In this document: positions 46,853-63,610 of the stretch, piece after piece
Numbering within the stretch: position 1 is the stretch's first letter
Layout of the letters: every line of letters begins with the position of its first letter
NCBI RefSeq assembly: GCF_002575655.3
Contig: NC_053039.3
Coordinates: 220,863,622-220,927,621 of the forward strand
Direction of reading: 5' to 3'
Length of the DNA stretch: 64,000 nucleotides
From: Aegilops tauschii subsp. strangulata
Lineage: Eukaryota; Streptophyta; Magnoliopsida; Poales; Poaceae
The notes under the pieces: model-generated
Database searches by the model: none
What the model was told of the DNA's origin: nothing
What the model saw: the letters and a program-made list of their open reading frames with translations, nothing else
Program-made: the position numbers and the translations under genes

Positions 46853-48234
46853 TGATACGTCTCCATCGTATCTACTTTTCCAAACACTTTTGCCCTTGTT
46901 TTGGACTCTAACTTGCATGATTTGAATGGAACTAACCCGGACTAACGCTGTTTTCAGCAGAATTGCCATGGTGTTATTGTGCAGAAATAAAAGTTCTCGG
47001 AATGACCTGAAACTTCACGGAGAATATTTTTGGAATTAATAAAAAATACTGGCGAAAGAATCAAGGCCAGGGGGGCCACACCTTGTCCACGAGGGTGGGG
47101 GCGCGCCCCCTGCCTCGTGGGCCCCCTAGTGCTCCACCGACCTCAACTCCAACTCCATATATTCACGTTCGGGGAGAAAAAAATCAGAGAGAAGGATTCA
47201 TCGCGTTTTACGATACGGAGCCGCCGCCGAGCCCTAATCTCTCTCAGGAGGGCTGATCTGGAGTCCGTTCGGGGCTCTGGAGAGGGGAATCCGTCGCCGT
47301 CGTCATCATCAACCTTCCTCCATCACCAATTTCATGATGCTCACCACCGTGTGTGAGTAATTCCATCGTAGGCTTGCTGGACGGTGATGGGTTGGATGAG
47401 ATTTATCATGTAATCGAGTTAGTTTTGTTAGTGTTTGATCCCTAGTATCCATTATGTTCTGAGATTGATGTTGCCATGACTTTGCTATGCTTAATGATTG
47501 TCACTAGGGCCCGAGTGTCATGATTTTAGATCTGAACCTATTATGTTTTCATGAATATATGTGAGTTCTTGATCCTATCTTGCAAGTCTATATTCACCTA
47601 TTATGTGTTATGATCCGTTAACCCCGAAGTGACAATAATCGGGATACTTACCGGTGATGACCGCAGTTTGTGGAGTTCATGTATTCACTAAGTGTTAATG
47701 CTTTGGTCCGGTACTCTATTAAAAGGAGGCCTTAATATCCCTTAGTTTCCAATAGGACCCCGCTGCCATGGGAGGGTAGGACAAAAGATGTCATGCAAGT
47801 TCTTTTCCATAAGCACGTATGACTATATTCGGAATACATGCCTACATTACATTGATGAATTGGAGCTAGTTATGTGTCACCCTATGTTATAACTATTGCA
47901 CCAGGAATCGCATCCGACATAATTATCCATCACTGATCCAATGCCTACGAGCTTCTCACATATTGTTCTTCGCTTAGTTACTTTTCCGTTGCCACTGTTA
48001 TAATTACTACAAAACTGCTACTGTTACTTTTGACACCATTACCGTTACTTCCATACTACTTTGCTACTAAATACTTTGTTGCAGATATTAAGTTATCCAG
48101 GTGTGGTTGAATTGACAACTCAACTGCTAATACTTGAGAATATTCTTTGGCTCCCTTTGTGTCGAATCAATAAATTTGGGTTGAATACTCTACCCTCGAA
48201 AACTGTTGCGATCCCCTATACTTGTGGGTTATCA
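46853..48234 (+). repeat. 3' LTR of Gypsy A
   Basis: 1382 bp, TGATACGTCTCCATCG..GGGTTATCA, followed by TSD CCGTG (48235-48239). Confidence 0.95.
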
Positions 48235-48239
48235 CCGTG

Positions 48240-48421
48240 CGTTCGGTACTTGATCGGTTGGATCGCTAAGACGTTCGACTACATCAACCGCGTTACTAAA
48301 TGCTTCCGCTTTCGGTCTACGAGGGTACGTGGACACACTCTCCCCGCTCGTTGCGATGCTTCTCCTAGATAGATCTTGCGTGATCGTAGGCAAATTTTTT
48401 GAAATACTACGTTCTCCAACA
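48240..48421 (+). repeat. 3' LTR of Copia C1, last part
   Basis: Continues the LTR that stopped at 6290. It matches the last 180 bp of E's LTRs ('ttccgctttcggtctacgag', ending TCCAACA). The next bases, GATTG, are the expected right-hand TSD of C1. Confidence 0.92.
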
Positions 48422-48473
48422 GATTGCACCCTCTGCCCTGGCGTCGTCCGCCCTCGTCCTCACCCCGAAGTAG

Positions 48474-49328
48474 ATGACAGCCGCAATCCTGGAATTACTG
48501 CAGGCCGTGGCAGGCATCAGGGCCTTCCTCGTCGGGCCCTATGCGCCCCAGCCGCATCCCCAGCAGCCACCTCCGCCGCCGCCACACCAACAGCAGCTAC
48601 CCCCGCCGCCGCCACCCTCGACCGCGACCACGGCGCCGGTCATCTCGTACCTGTATGGGATGCCCTACGACGGGACTGCGAAGACCTCGTTCCCATCAGC
48701 GTCGCCGCCGTCCCACTGCGTCCCCATCCAGCAGATCAAGTTCCCCTCGTCGCCATCACCGCTTCCGTCTTGGATCGCTACCCGCCACGTGTCGGCGGCG
48801 GTGAGGCTGCAAGCTGCTGCGCGCGGCCTCCTAGCGCGTCGGCGTGTGCGAAAGATGCGTGGTCTGCAGCTGTCGCTCCTCCAAATTGCCCTTCGCTGCG
48901 CAAAGGACCTTGATCTCGTCCACTGCGTCGCGGATCTTGGGCATGCGGTTTCTCCCACGGGCGGCGGGCATGTTGTCTTCCCCGCGGGCAGCAACCTCAA
49001 AGTCTGTGACATCGGCGGTTGGGGGGCGCACCCCTCCTCGTCATTCTCCATCGCAAGCCCTCCACTCTTTCCTGTGCGGTGCAGACCAACAGCCGTCCGG
49101 CGGGGAGAAGGCAGGGTGTCACCGACAGGAGCGCACCGCGTAGCACCACTGCATTCTGCCGCCGGCCGCCGTGAGGGCGCCTCTGCTGGTCACTCTTGCG
49201 ACCACTTCCAGGTGGCCATACACATGCACTCCTTTTGTCGAGGTGGTGTCCATGGGATCCAGGTCGTTGTACACGTGCACGTCCAACGTGCGGATGGTGT
49301 CCATTTTTTGTTAACGGGTCCAAAATAA
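48474..49328 (+). pseudogene. Retroelement ORF with proline-rich region and calmodulin-type IQ motif
   Basis: A 284-codon frame. Residues 20-55 are Pro/Gln-rich. Residues 110-130 read VRLQAAARGLLARRRVRKMR and fit the IQ consensus (hydrophobic-Q-x3-R-G-x3-R). The remainder is Gly/Ser/Arg/His-rich. I recall similar 'LQAAVRGFLARRR' segments near the start of ORFs in some Triticeae Gypsy elements, so this is probably a Gag-type protein, not a plant calmodulin-binding gene. The frame may be chance-extended at the C-terminus, where the internal deletion joins unrelated sequence. GC-rich frames on the other strand are shadows. Confidence 0.5.
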
Positions 49329-49481
49329 AGCATCCCGGTCCATTTCAGGTTGAGAGTAATAAAACAAGCCGAGATGTAAAAGACTTGTTTTTAGGTGTTA
49401 GATTTGTGTTGCGTCGAGTCATGGTTATAAGTTGGTTAGGCTGCAGCTCGAGGACAAGCTGCATGTCCAGGTGGGGTGTAG

Positions 49482-49745
49482 TGTTAGAGTACGTAATGGG
49501 CCTAATGGGGCTGGGCTGGCGGTATAGCCTGTTAGTCTTAGGGTTAATTAGAGATAAGGGTCGCTTGCTTAGGGGTCAAGTAAGTCTTGCTTGAGAGTCA
49601 AGTAAACCTCTTTATATAAAGAGAGGAGATGTATCAATCTAATCAAGCAAGAATTAAGAAGGAAATCCCTTCCCTCTTGCCTGGCCGTGGGCAAAAAGGC
49701 CCCCGGCCGGCCCTCTCGCGCCCTCCTTCAAGCATCGCCATAACA
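49482..49745 (+). repeat. LTR of the Gypsy remnant
   Basis: Starts TGTTAGAGTACGTAATGGG. It contains CTCTTTATATAAAGAGAGG near 49608-49626 (TATA) followed by a typical leader, and ends near CCATAACA. The end coordinate is approximate. Confidence 0.65.
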
Positions 49746-50380
49746 TAGCATTTTGTCACATCGGATGCAGCGTTAGTTGTCGTTGCTTGCAAAATTGTCG
49801 CGACATTTTACGTAAATGTCGCCGATTGCAACATCTAGCCGTGCCGCTTGTAGCAAAACAACTACGCCCCTCCGTTTCAAAATAGATGACTCAACTTTAT
49901 ACTAACTTTATACTAAAGTTGGGTCATCTATTTTGGAACAGAGGGAGTAGCTGTTTGGCTGATTTGATTGATAATTTAATAAGGATGATAGTACACCAAA
50001 TGCGGAGGCTGGGTTACACGCTCCTTTTCGTAAGGAAAATAGAAAGAAAAAACACTGTAGCATAACATGGAATTTGCTTCATAGCATGGGAAAGCTTTTC
50101 CCCGTCATTTTACAAGCGTAAATGTCTCCCCGTCATTAAACTTACAAGCATAAATGCTGAATGCAGAGAGGCAATAACCGATGTTTTCAGTTCATTGTAG
50201 ACTCTGTTGAACCTCAATTGAATAAATTCCAATACCTCAATGTCGATATGCTAGAAGATTATTTTCTTCAGCATCAAATGGAAAGACAACATGCATGATA
50301 GATCAGTTCAGCAAATGCACGGCAGTAAAAAGCACAAAAATCATCATATGTAATGACCGCATGCAAGAAGGCGAATGACT
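49746..50380. other. 3' flank of the MKK3-like gene
   Basis: Mostly unique-looking sequence with a Stowaway MITE at 49865-49947. The part next to the gene should hold its 3' UTR and poly(A) signals (minus strand). A short imperfect tandem repeat ('ccccgtcatt..acaagc.taaatg') lies at about 50099-50160. No coding sequence seen. Confidence 0.5.
49865..49947. mobile_element. Stowaway-type MITE (83 bp)
   Basis: Near-palindromic element reading CGCCCCTCCGTTTC..GGAACAGAGGGAG, flanked by TA (49863-49864 and 49948-49949). The interior is the usual 'AATAGATGACTCAAC' and its complement. Stowaways are mobilised by Tc1/mariner transposases. Confidence 0.9.
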
Positions 50381-57487
<7,107 letters not shown>

Positions 57488-58179
57488 TACAGCCAAACAA
57501 GGCTAAGCCTAAGAGGAGAAGGGTGAGGGAGAGGGCGCAGAGAAAACAGAGTGAGGCTTTGATTTCGCTTCCGTTTGCCACGACGGGAAGGGACGCACAT
57601 GCTTTCCTCCGTCGCCAGTGCAATAGTCCCAGATTTGAGAGATGGCCTGAGGCGGCGCAGGTAGGTCGGCAAGTCGTGAATCCAGCGACAAGGAAGTGCC
57701 GGCGCCTCCTCTTGTCTTGTCTCATTTGCTGTCTTCCCGATAACAAGGGATGGAGATGGAGGCCACTCCCGCTATACGACGACCTGTGGTCAATTAGTCT
57801 AGGGAAACGATGCGTTCCACTTCCACCCCAGCGCCCGTGACCAAAAGGATGGTAAAAATTAAGATTTAATTCAAATACAGTACTACAGAAAGAGCTAGGG
57901 TAATTTGCCACAAATGCCCGTGCGTTGTAACGGGAGAAGAATGGTTCATATGAATCTGTCGGATCAAGTACCATGTCGTCGGATGAGTGTCGCTGGTGTT
58001 AAAAAAGCATGGATCATTTGATGATGATATGAGTTATGATTTCAAGTAAATTGATCTATCTGAACAACTAACTTTTGATTGTTAATTCATTCTTTAGATT
58101 AATTGTTCATTCTTGAAATTTAAAAATGAAACAGGAAAAAGCAGCAATATGAATAATAATTGTAGCAAGGCTGTAGTAC
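57488..58179. promoter_or_regulatory. 5' flank of the MKK3-like gene
   Basis: About 690 bp upstream of the start codon before the first large repeat; it should contain the 5' UTR and core promoter. I found no unambiguous TATA box on the minus strand. The segment near 57914 (ATGCCCGTGCGTTGTAACGGGAG) resembles the end of a common grass DNA-transposon family, so native promoter sequence may be limited to about 430 bp. Confidence 0.45.
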
Positions 58180-59545
58180 ACCCCGTCCTCCGCGTCCCTC
58201 TCTGAGGCGACTCGGGGGAACCCTAGTTCCCTCTGCCATCGGCCCTCCTCCTCCCTCCCTCCCCCCTCGCCGTCGCCGAGGGACACAGCCGGGCAAAGCC
58301 CGGGCAGTGCCGGCGGCGGCTGGGCCTCTCCCTGGCGCGTCTCTCTCTCTCTCCCCTGGCGGCGGCACGAGTTCTTCCGGCGGCGGCTTGGCGGCGTGGC
58401 GCGGCGGAGCTCTGGCTATGACTCGGTCCTACGGCGGGGTGGAGGGCAGGGCACCGTCCAGTGGTGCTGCCTCCGCGGCGGCTGCGGCTTGGGGCCCTTG
58501 ACCCCGATCCGATCTGGATCTGGTGGTGCTTGGGTCTGGGCCATGGCGGCTGGCGAGGCGTGGTGTTCGTCGGGGCTTGTCGGCCTCTATGCACCATGGG
58601 GGTGCCGGCGGCGACGCGTGCCCGGCGTGGTGACGCTGGTAGAGGTGGTGGTCATCTTCTTCGTCAGAGATGGCCGGCCAGAGGCTTGGTGATCGGATCT
58701 CGAGATCCATCATCTAGTTCCGGCTGCGAGTAGGGGAGACATGGTTGCCGGTGAAAACCGAGCGGACGGCAGGCGATGGCGGTGTTCTCGCCGTTACCTT
58801 GATGGAGGCATCGTCGTGTAACTACTGTCGACCCACTCGTGTTGCTCCGGGGGAAACCCTAGGATCTGGTGTTCCAGATCGGACAATGGCGGCACTGCGG
58901 TGTCGTTTCTCTCTTGGGAGCATCGTTTGTGGAGCAGCGCTAGAAGTCAGAGGCAGGAAGTGGAGCGGTTTCGTCTTCCACGGAGCTTCGGTGGAGATGT
59001 CAAGTCATGTCTGACCGCCAGGTGCTACGCTTTGTCATGCCTGGTCGGCAGGTGCTACGCACGACAGATCTTCCAAGGACTTCAAGCCGTGTCGGCTGAT
59101 GGTACTTGGCAGCATGGCGCCGAGGTGTATGAGTGGCGACCGCGACGTGCTCAGCTGTTTGCGCGCAGGGAGGATGTGCCATTGGGCGCCGTGGTGGCGT
59201 CGACGATAGCTAGACCGAGCAAGGTTGATGCACCAGCACAGTTCTGAAGATGGAGCGGTGGCAGTTGGCGGTGGCGACCTCTGAGAGCACGCCGGACGAG
59301 TGTGTGCCCCAGACCCGGCAAGTGGCTAGGTTGGGGTCTCAGGTCTTAGATGTTAGACTTGACTGCGAGGTCTGTGGTATTAGGCCCGGACTATCAGCAT
59401 CCCTTTATCAACAGATGTTGCTTAGACGGTGGCTTCAGACTTACTGTTGTATCTCTTTGTAAGGACTTGTATGAATAATTAATAAAGTGGTTGCATGCAT
59501 TGTCCAGATGCAGAGGCCGGAGGTCTTCCTCCATTTCTAAAAAAG
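58180..59545 (+). mobile_element. Non-LTR retroelement, longer copy of the 52423-52875 family
   Basis: Begins near 'gcgtccctctctgaggcgact', with a GC-rich 5' half containing CCCTAG and CCGGCGG words. It ends with 'gaataattaataaagtggttgcatgcat', AGGCCGGAGG and an A-rich tail at 59539-59545. Frames such as 58396-58692 and 58900-59247 are GC-rich, and no RT domain is seen, so it is a non-autonomous element or internally deleted LINE. A possible short TSD (AGCAAG near 58164 and after the tail) is weak. Confidence 0.65.
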
Positions 59546-60464
59546 CAAGCAAACTAACCTCAAAACAATCGAGAGGAGTAATAGTTGCAGCAAGCATGAT
59601 CTGTTCATTTTTTTCAATTTTTTTAGCTCACCTCAAAACAATAGAGATGTAGTATATATCCATATGCGCATGCGTATTTTTGCATATATTTTGTAAACTT
59701 ACTTAAAGGTTTGTTTTCCACTTGTGCATAATTTTTACCTCTAATGTTATTTGTATTGCCTTGACGGTTGATAAATAGATCGGAAATTTTCTCGCAAAAG
59801 AAAAACTTGTGCATAATTTTGGCTTCATGTTGAGAGTCAAAAATGCTTACTCAACATGAAAGATGAACCGTGTATAAATTGCCTCCACACTATTCGTAGA
59901 AACATGTGCCAACAAACTTACAACGGGTGATTCTAGCTCTTTGTAGTGAAACACAACCATAAAATTCATAAATGTAACTATTCCAACATAGCAGTTCAAT
60001 GGTATATTCGCACATGTGCACTCTCAGGCTGTGAAGATGTTATACATTGAAGATACTAAATTGTAATCCAACCTATCAGTTCCGCTGATCTCCTTGTAAC
60101 ATACATGCATCTTCCTTGTATCAAAGTGCCTCTAATTCCCTTTTTTTTCGATGGAAAGTTACAGGTTTTCCAGTTAACCTTTATAGCTTTAGCGCTCAAG
60201 GGCCGCGTCTTAATCGGCTGGGTCTTGGGACTTGATTTCCTAAGACATTGTGTCTCTCGTGGACTCCACCATGGCAATTTGCCAACATCCGTTATTTCTT
60301 TTTTTTGATATACATCCGCTATCTCATCTCCTAGATGGTAGTCATCCAGCAGCTAGCTTCTGGAATGTGCAAATTTGACACGTATATTAACTGGTATATG
60401 TTGGATGTAAGGGGTCGAGGTGGGACTATTTCTTAAAAGGGCGAAACATTTTTTAAACACAAAC
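59546..60464. other. Region without recognised gene
   Basis: AT-rich. It contains a short direct repeat 'acctcaaaacaat.gaga' (59560 and 59632) and no convincing coding sequence or transposon ends. Confidence 0.4.
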
Positions 60465-60600
60465 TTGTTGTTGCTCAACTGGCCGCAGCCTTACACCCTG
60501 AACAGGACCGTGGGAGTTTGATCCCTCGTACTTGCAAGTATTTTTGCGTTGGGTCGGGACGATGGGAGTTCGATCCCTCGTGCTTGCACTTCTCTTTGCG
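60465..60600 (+). repeat. tRNA-like segment with duplicated B-box region
   Basis: TTGCTCAACTGG (near 60472) fits an RNA polymerase III A box and AGTTTGATCCC (60516-60526) a B box, at tRNA-like spacing. A second copy of the B-box region (GAGTTCGATCCCTCGTGCTTGC, near 60567) follows after about 52 bp, giving two imperfect tandem copies. It could be a tRNA-derived SINE head or a decayed tRNA; no cloverleaf was established. Confidence 0.4.
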
Positions 60601-60881
60601 TTGGGACGGCTAAGATAAGATGGGCCACGACGCACGCAATCGCTGAAAATTCTGATGAAAAATAACCTCGGTGGATGGACGAAAATTATGAAGACACTGA
60701 CGGATATTAGTACTACCTCGGGTATAGAATTTTTTTGGGCAAAGTGGACGAACGACTACGGACGAAATTACGGTGGTAAGAAGCAATAGCCCCTTTATTA
60801 GTAGGTATAGATATAGATATAGATTTGTCAAGGAGACCCCCTTGTCTCCATATATGTTCTTGATCTCTGGACAATCAAATA

Positions 60882-60934
60882 CTCCATCCGTTTCAAAATA
60901 AATGACTCAACAAAGAATTTTGAGACGGAGGAAG
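60882..60934. mobile_element. Short Stowaway-type MITE
   Basis: CTCCATCCGTTTCAAAATA..TTTTGAGACGGAGGAAG, flanked by TA (60880-60881 and 60935-60936). At 53 bp it is shorter than usual and seems internally deleted. Confidence 0.75.
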
Positions 60935-60959
60935 TATGATTTAGTAAGACGAAGGAAAA

Positions 60960-61838
60960 TGAAGAAACTGTCGATGTGAGACCCATAGGCGCCGCTAACT
61001 TCCTTGGAGGTGTCATTGTTTTTGTTGTCTGCACCCTCCTCGTCGAGACCACGGGGGAACCCCTAGTCCAGGTCCTCCTGTACGCATGATGGCGGCGCAA
61101 CTAGCGTCGCGGCCCTTCTTGAAGGCGTCCTCTTTGGGGTCAATATGGTTGTTGTGTGGCCGTTGCTTGCTGAAGGAATGTTGGTGGTGGCGGTGCGTCT
61201 GGTTGGGGTCGATGGTGGTCTGTGTGGCTGTTGCCCTGCTTCCTATGTGTTCATCTTTGGTGGTGTTCGTTTCGGCCATGTTGTTGTGCATGTTCAAGTA
61301 CCTCCCTTGGTGGCCATTGTGGTGTGGTGAGCCTAGTGCTCTTGGTGTCGTTCCAGTTCATCTTTGCTCTTCGATGACGCAAGATGCCTCCCCAACTTGC
61401 TAACCATTCCGGATTCTCATGGCGAAGCTTCCAATCAAGGTTCGTGTTGTCACTCGTTGGTTGTGGTTGCTCCTGAGTTGTGTCGTGAGGTTCGGTTTGC
61501 ACGCGGGTGCGGTGCGTTAGGTTGTTTGCTTAGTCTCGGTATTGGGACCCCTCCACGACACCCCACATATACTTGTGCCTCCTTTGGTGTTAGTCCTTCA
61601 GTCTGCTAGTTAGGTCGGGCCTTGTCTTGGGCATCATTTTTCCTCATCTTTTGTAACTTTGTTACTTGTACGGTTTTTGGCCCGGTTTTCCTCATAAACG
61701 GGGTCAATTTGTTTAGGTTTTTGATCCGGTTTCCCTTATAAACTGAATCTGCCAAAGCTTAAGAGGTGACTCTTAGCTTTGGCAGCTTTTGAGCAATATA
61801 TTCAGGTGGGGGGGGGGTCCCCTCCCCCGGTGACCATT
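60960..61838 (+). mobile_element. Non-LTR retroelement 3' portion
   Basis: The last 220 bp carry 'ttttggcccggttttcctcataaac', 'gatccggtttcccttataaactgaatctgcc', a hairpin and 'gagcaatatattcagg', followed by G- and C-runs and an A tract near 61837. This is a tail type seen on many grass non-LTR elements. The start is not defined, and the frames in the 5' part are not recognisable proteins. Confidence 0.5.
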
Positions 61839-61950
61839 AAAAAAAGAGGTGTGTGTGTGTAGCCACAAAACTAGTTATGTATTCGACGGTGTAAAAGTTT
61901 CTAAAAATACTGAAACAACACACATATAATATAACATGATCCAACAGAGC

Positions 61951-63610
61951 GATTGAAAAAATACAACTTTATGTGTCCTCGAGAACATTCAAACTCTCAA
62001 TTCATTCTCAAAGGGGATTCGAATACTAGATACTTCCATGGTGTAGCCAATAGCAGACATCGAAAGAAACTTATTCATTCTCTTAGTCAAGAGGAGGGTA
62101 TGATTGAAGGTCATGAGAAACTTAAATCTTACATTCTAACTATTATGAAAATTTGTTTAGGGCTCCAGAAGAGGGTAACTTCTCGATGGATGAGTCCCTA
62201 ACAGACGATATTCCCCAGGTTTCTATTGAGGAAAATAACCTTCTAATAGCTCCCTACTCTGAGCTATTAGAAGGTAAAGAAGGCGATTTTTCTAATGGAA
62301 CACAACAAGGCCTCGGGTCCGGACGGTTTTCCAGTTGAGTTCTATCAGAACTTCTAGGAGGTTATAAAACCGGACCTTCTAGACTTGTTTGGCCACCTCC
62401 ATGCTGGAGAACTAGAATTGTTTCGCCTAAACTTCGGTGAGATAATTTTATTACCTAAAGTTAATGAAGCCGTAAGGATACAACAATATAGACCTATCTG
62501 CCTCCTTAATGTTAGTTTTAAAATTTTCACGAAAGTTGCAATGATTAGGCTAAACTGAGTGGCTGACCATGTGGTTCGCCCCTCCCAGACTGCGTTCATG
62601 CAGGGTAGAAACATCCTAGATGGTGTTGTAATCCTTCATGAAACAGTCCACGAACTGCATCAAAAAAAGTTGAATGGGGTAATACTCAAAATTGACTTCG
62701 AAAAGGCATATGATAAAGTCAAGTGGTCTTTTCTCCAACAGACTCTTAGAATGAAAGGCTTCTCTGTAGAGTGGCGCGCTCTGATCCATAGCTTCGTTTC
62801 TGGAGGGAGTGTGGCCATTAAATTCAACGATGACATTGGACACTACTTCCAAATGAAGAAAAGATTGAGACAAGGTGACTCATTATCGCCCATGCTATTT
62901 AATATAGTGGCTGATATGTTAGCTGTCATGATTGAGCGAGCAAAGGTTGATGGCCAAATTGATGGGGTAGCTAATCACCACGTAGATGGTGGTCTTTCTA
63001 TCCTTCAATATGCCAGCGATACGATTCTCTTCAAGGATCATGACCTTGATAAAGCGAGAAATCTGAAATTAATTTTGTCAGCTTTCGAGCATCTGTCTGG
63101 TCTTAAGATAAACTTCCATAAGAGTGAGTTGTATTGTTTCGGCGAGGCCCAAGACGAGGCTCACTTGTATGCTGATTTGTTTGGTTGTGGGCTAGGCCAG
63201 TTTTCGATCAACTACTTGGGGATACCAATACACTATCGGCGTCTCACAAATGCTGAATGGAAACACATCGAGGAAAGGCTACAAAAAAGGTTAAGCAATT
63301 GGAAAGGTAAATTGTTATCTCTGGGTGGAAGATTGGTCCTCATAAACTCAGTGCTAAGTAATATGGTACTGTATATGATTTCCTTCTTCCAATTGCCTAA
63401 AGGAGTTTTACATCGATTGGATTATTTTCGATCAAGATTCTTTTGGCAAGGAGATAGAGAAACGAAGGAATATCGACTGGCCAAATGGAATGTCGTTTGC
63501 CGTCCCAAAGACCAAGGAGGGTTGGGTATTCATGACGTTGAGGTTAAAAATACGGCCCTACTTGGCAAATGGTTGTTTAAGCTACTTACGGAAGATGGTG
63601 TATGGCAAAC
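61951..63610 (+). pseudogene. LINE reverse-transcriptase pseudogene
   Basis: 5'-truncated non-LTR ORF2. It starts in 'GDSNTRYFHGVANSRHRKKLIHSL' (the linker after the endonuclease), is frameshifted near 62150 and 62270, then runs open from 62559. RT motifs are 'QTAFMQGRNILDGVV', 'LKIDFEKAYDKVKW' (catalytic Asp), 'RLRQGDSLSPMLFNIVADML', 'LQYASDTILF', 'GLKINFHKSEL' and 'YLGIPIHYRRL'. The essential YADD reads YASD, so the enzyme would be inactive even if the frame were whole. The apparent C-terminus after 63610 belongs to an inserted LTR. Confidence 0.88.

Larger units (their letters stand above)
6291..48234 (+). mobile_element. Gypsy retrotransposon A (non-autonomous, Sabrina-like), interrupted by E, B and F
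   Basis: LTRs at 6291-7692 (1402 bp) and 46853-48234 (1382 bp) flank an internal region that is short once the inserted elements are removed. The flanking TSD CCGTG is perfect (6286-6290 and 48235-48239). In order the internal region holds a tRNA-Asp primer site, gag (16387-18249), a retropepsin-like region (27787-28646), an LTR-promoter-like leader (28855-29030), an ATHILA-ORF1-like gene (43717-44810), a 2-kb untranslated tail and a polypurine tract. No reverse transcriptase, RNase H or integrase is present, so it needed help in trans. 'Sabrina' is my recollection of the family and should be checked. Confidence 0.93.
2165..48421 (+). mobile_element. Copia retrotransposon C1 (outermost, interrupted by D, a solo LTR and Gypsy A)
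   Basis: C1 is the oldest element of the nest. Only its 3' part is in the window: the end of reverse transcriptase and RNase H (2170-3040), a 3' untranslated tail, and a 3' LTR in two pieces (4744-6290 and 48240-48421). Removing the solo LTR and Gypsy A with one TSD copy each rejoins a sequence that aligns throughout with the complete element E. The LTR ends CCAACA at 48421 and is followed by GATTG, the expected right TSD. The left end lies beyond position 1. Confidence 0.92.
48422..49745 (+). mobile_element. Decayed Gypsy-type retrotransposon remnant
   Basis: A proline-rich, IQ-motif ORF (48474-49328) is followed by a short tail whose last bases, 'gctcgaggacaagctgcatgtccaggtggggtgtag', are a typical Gypsy 3' end with polypurine tract, then an LTR from 49482. 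RT and integrase are missing, so a large internal deletion is inferred. Left end and TSD not found. Confidence 0.65.

Noticed and set aside
48541..49323. Alternative frames on both strands over the IQ-motif ORF
   Set aside because: GC-rich shadows; only the frame with the IQ motif has recognisable structure.
49482..49745. LTR of the Gypsy remnant considered as the MKK3 terminator region
   Set aside because: It has TG start, TATA and leader of an LTR in plus orientation and lies more than 600 bp beyond the gene's stop codon.
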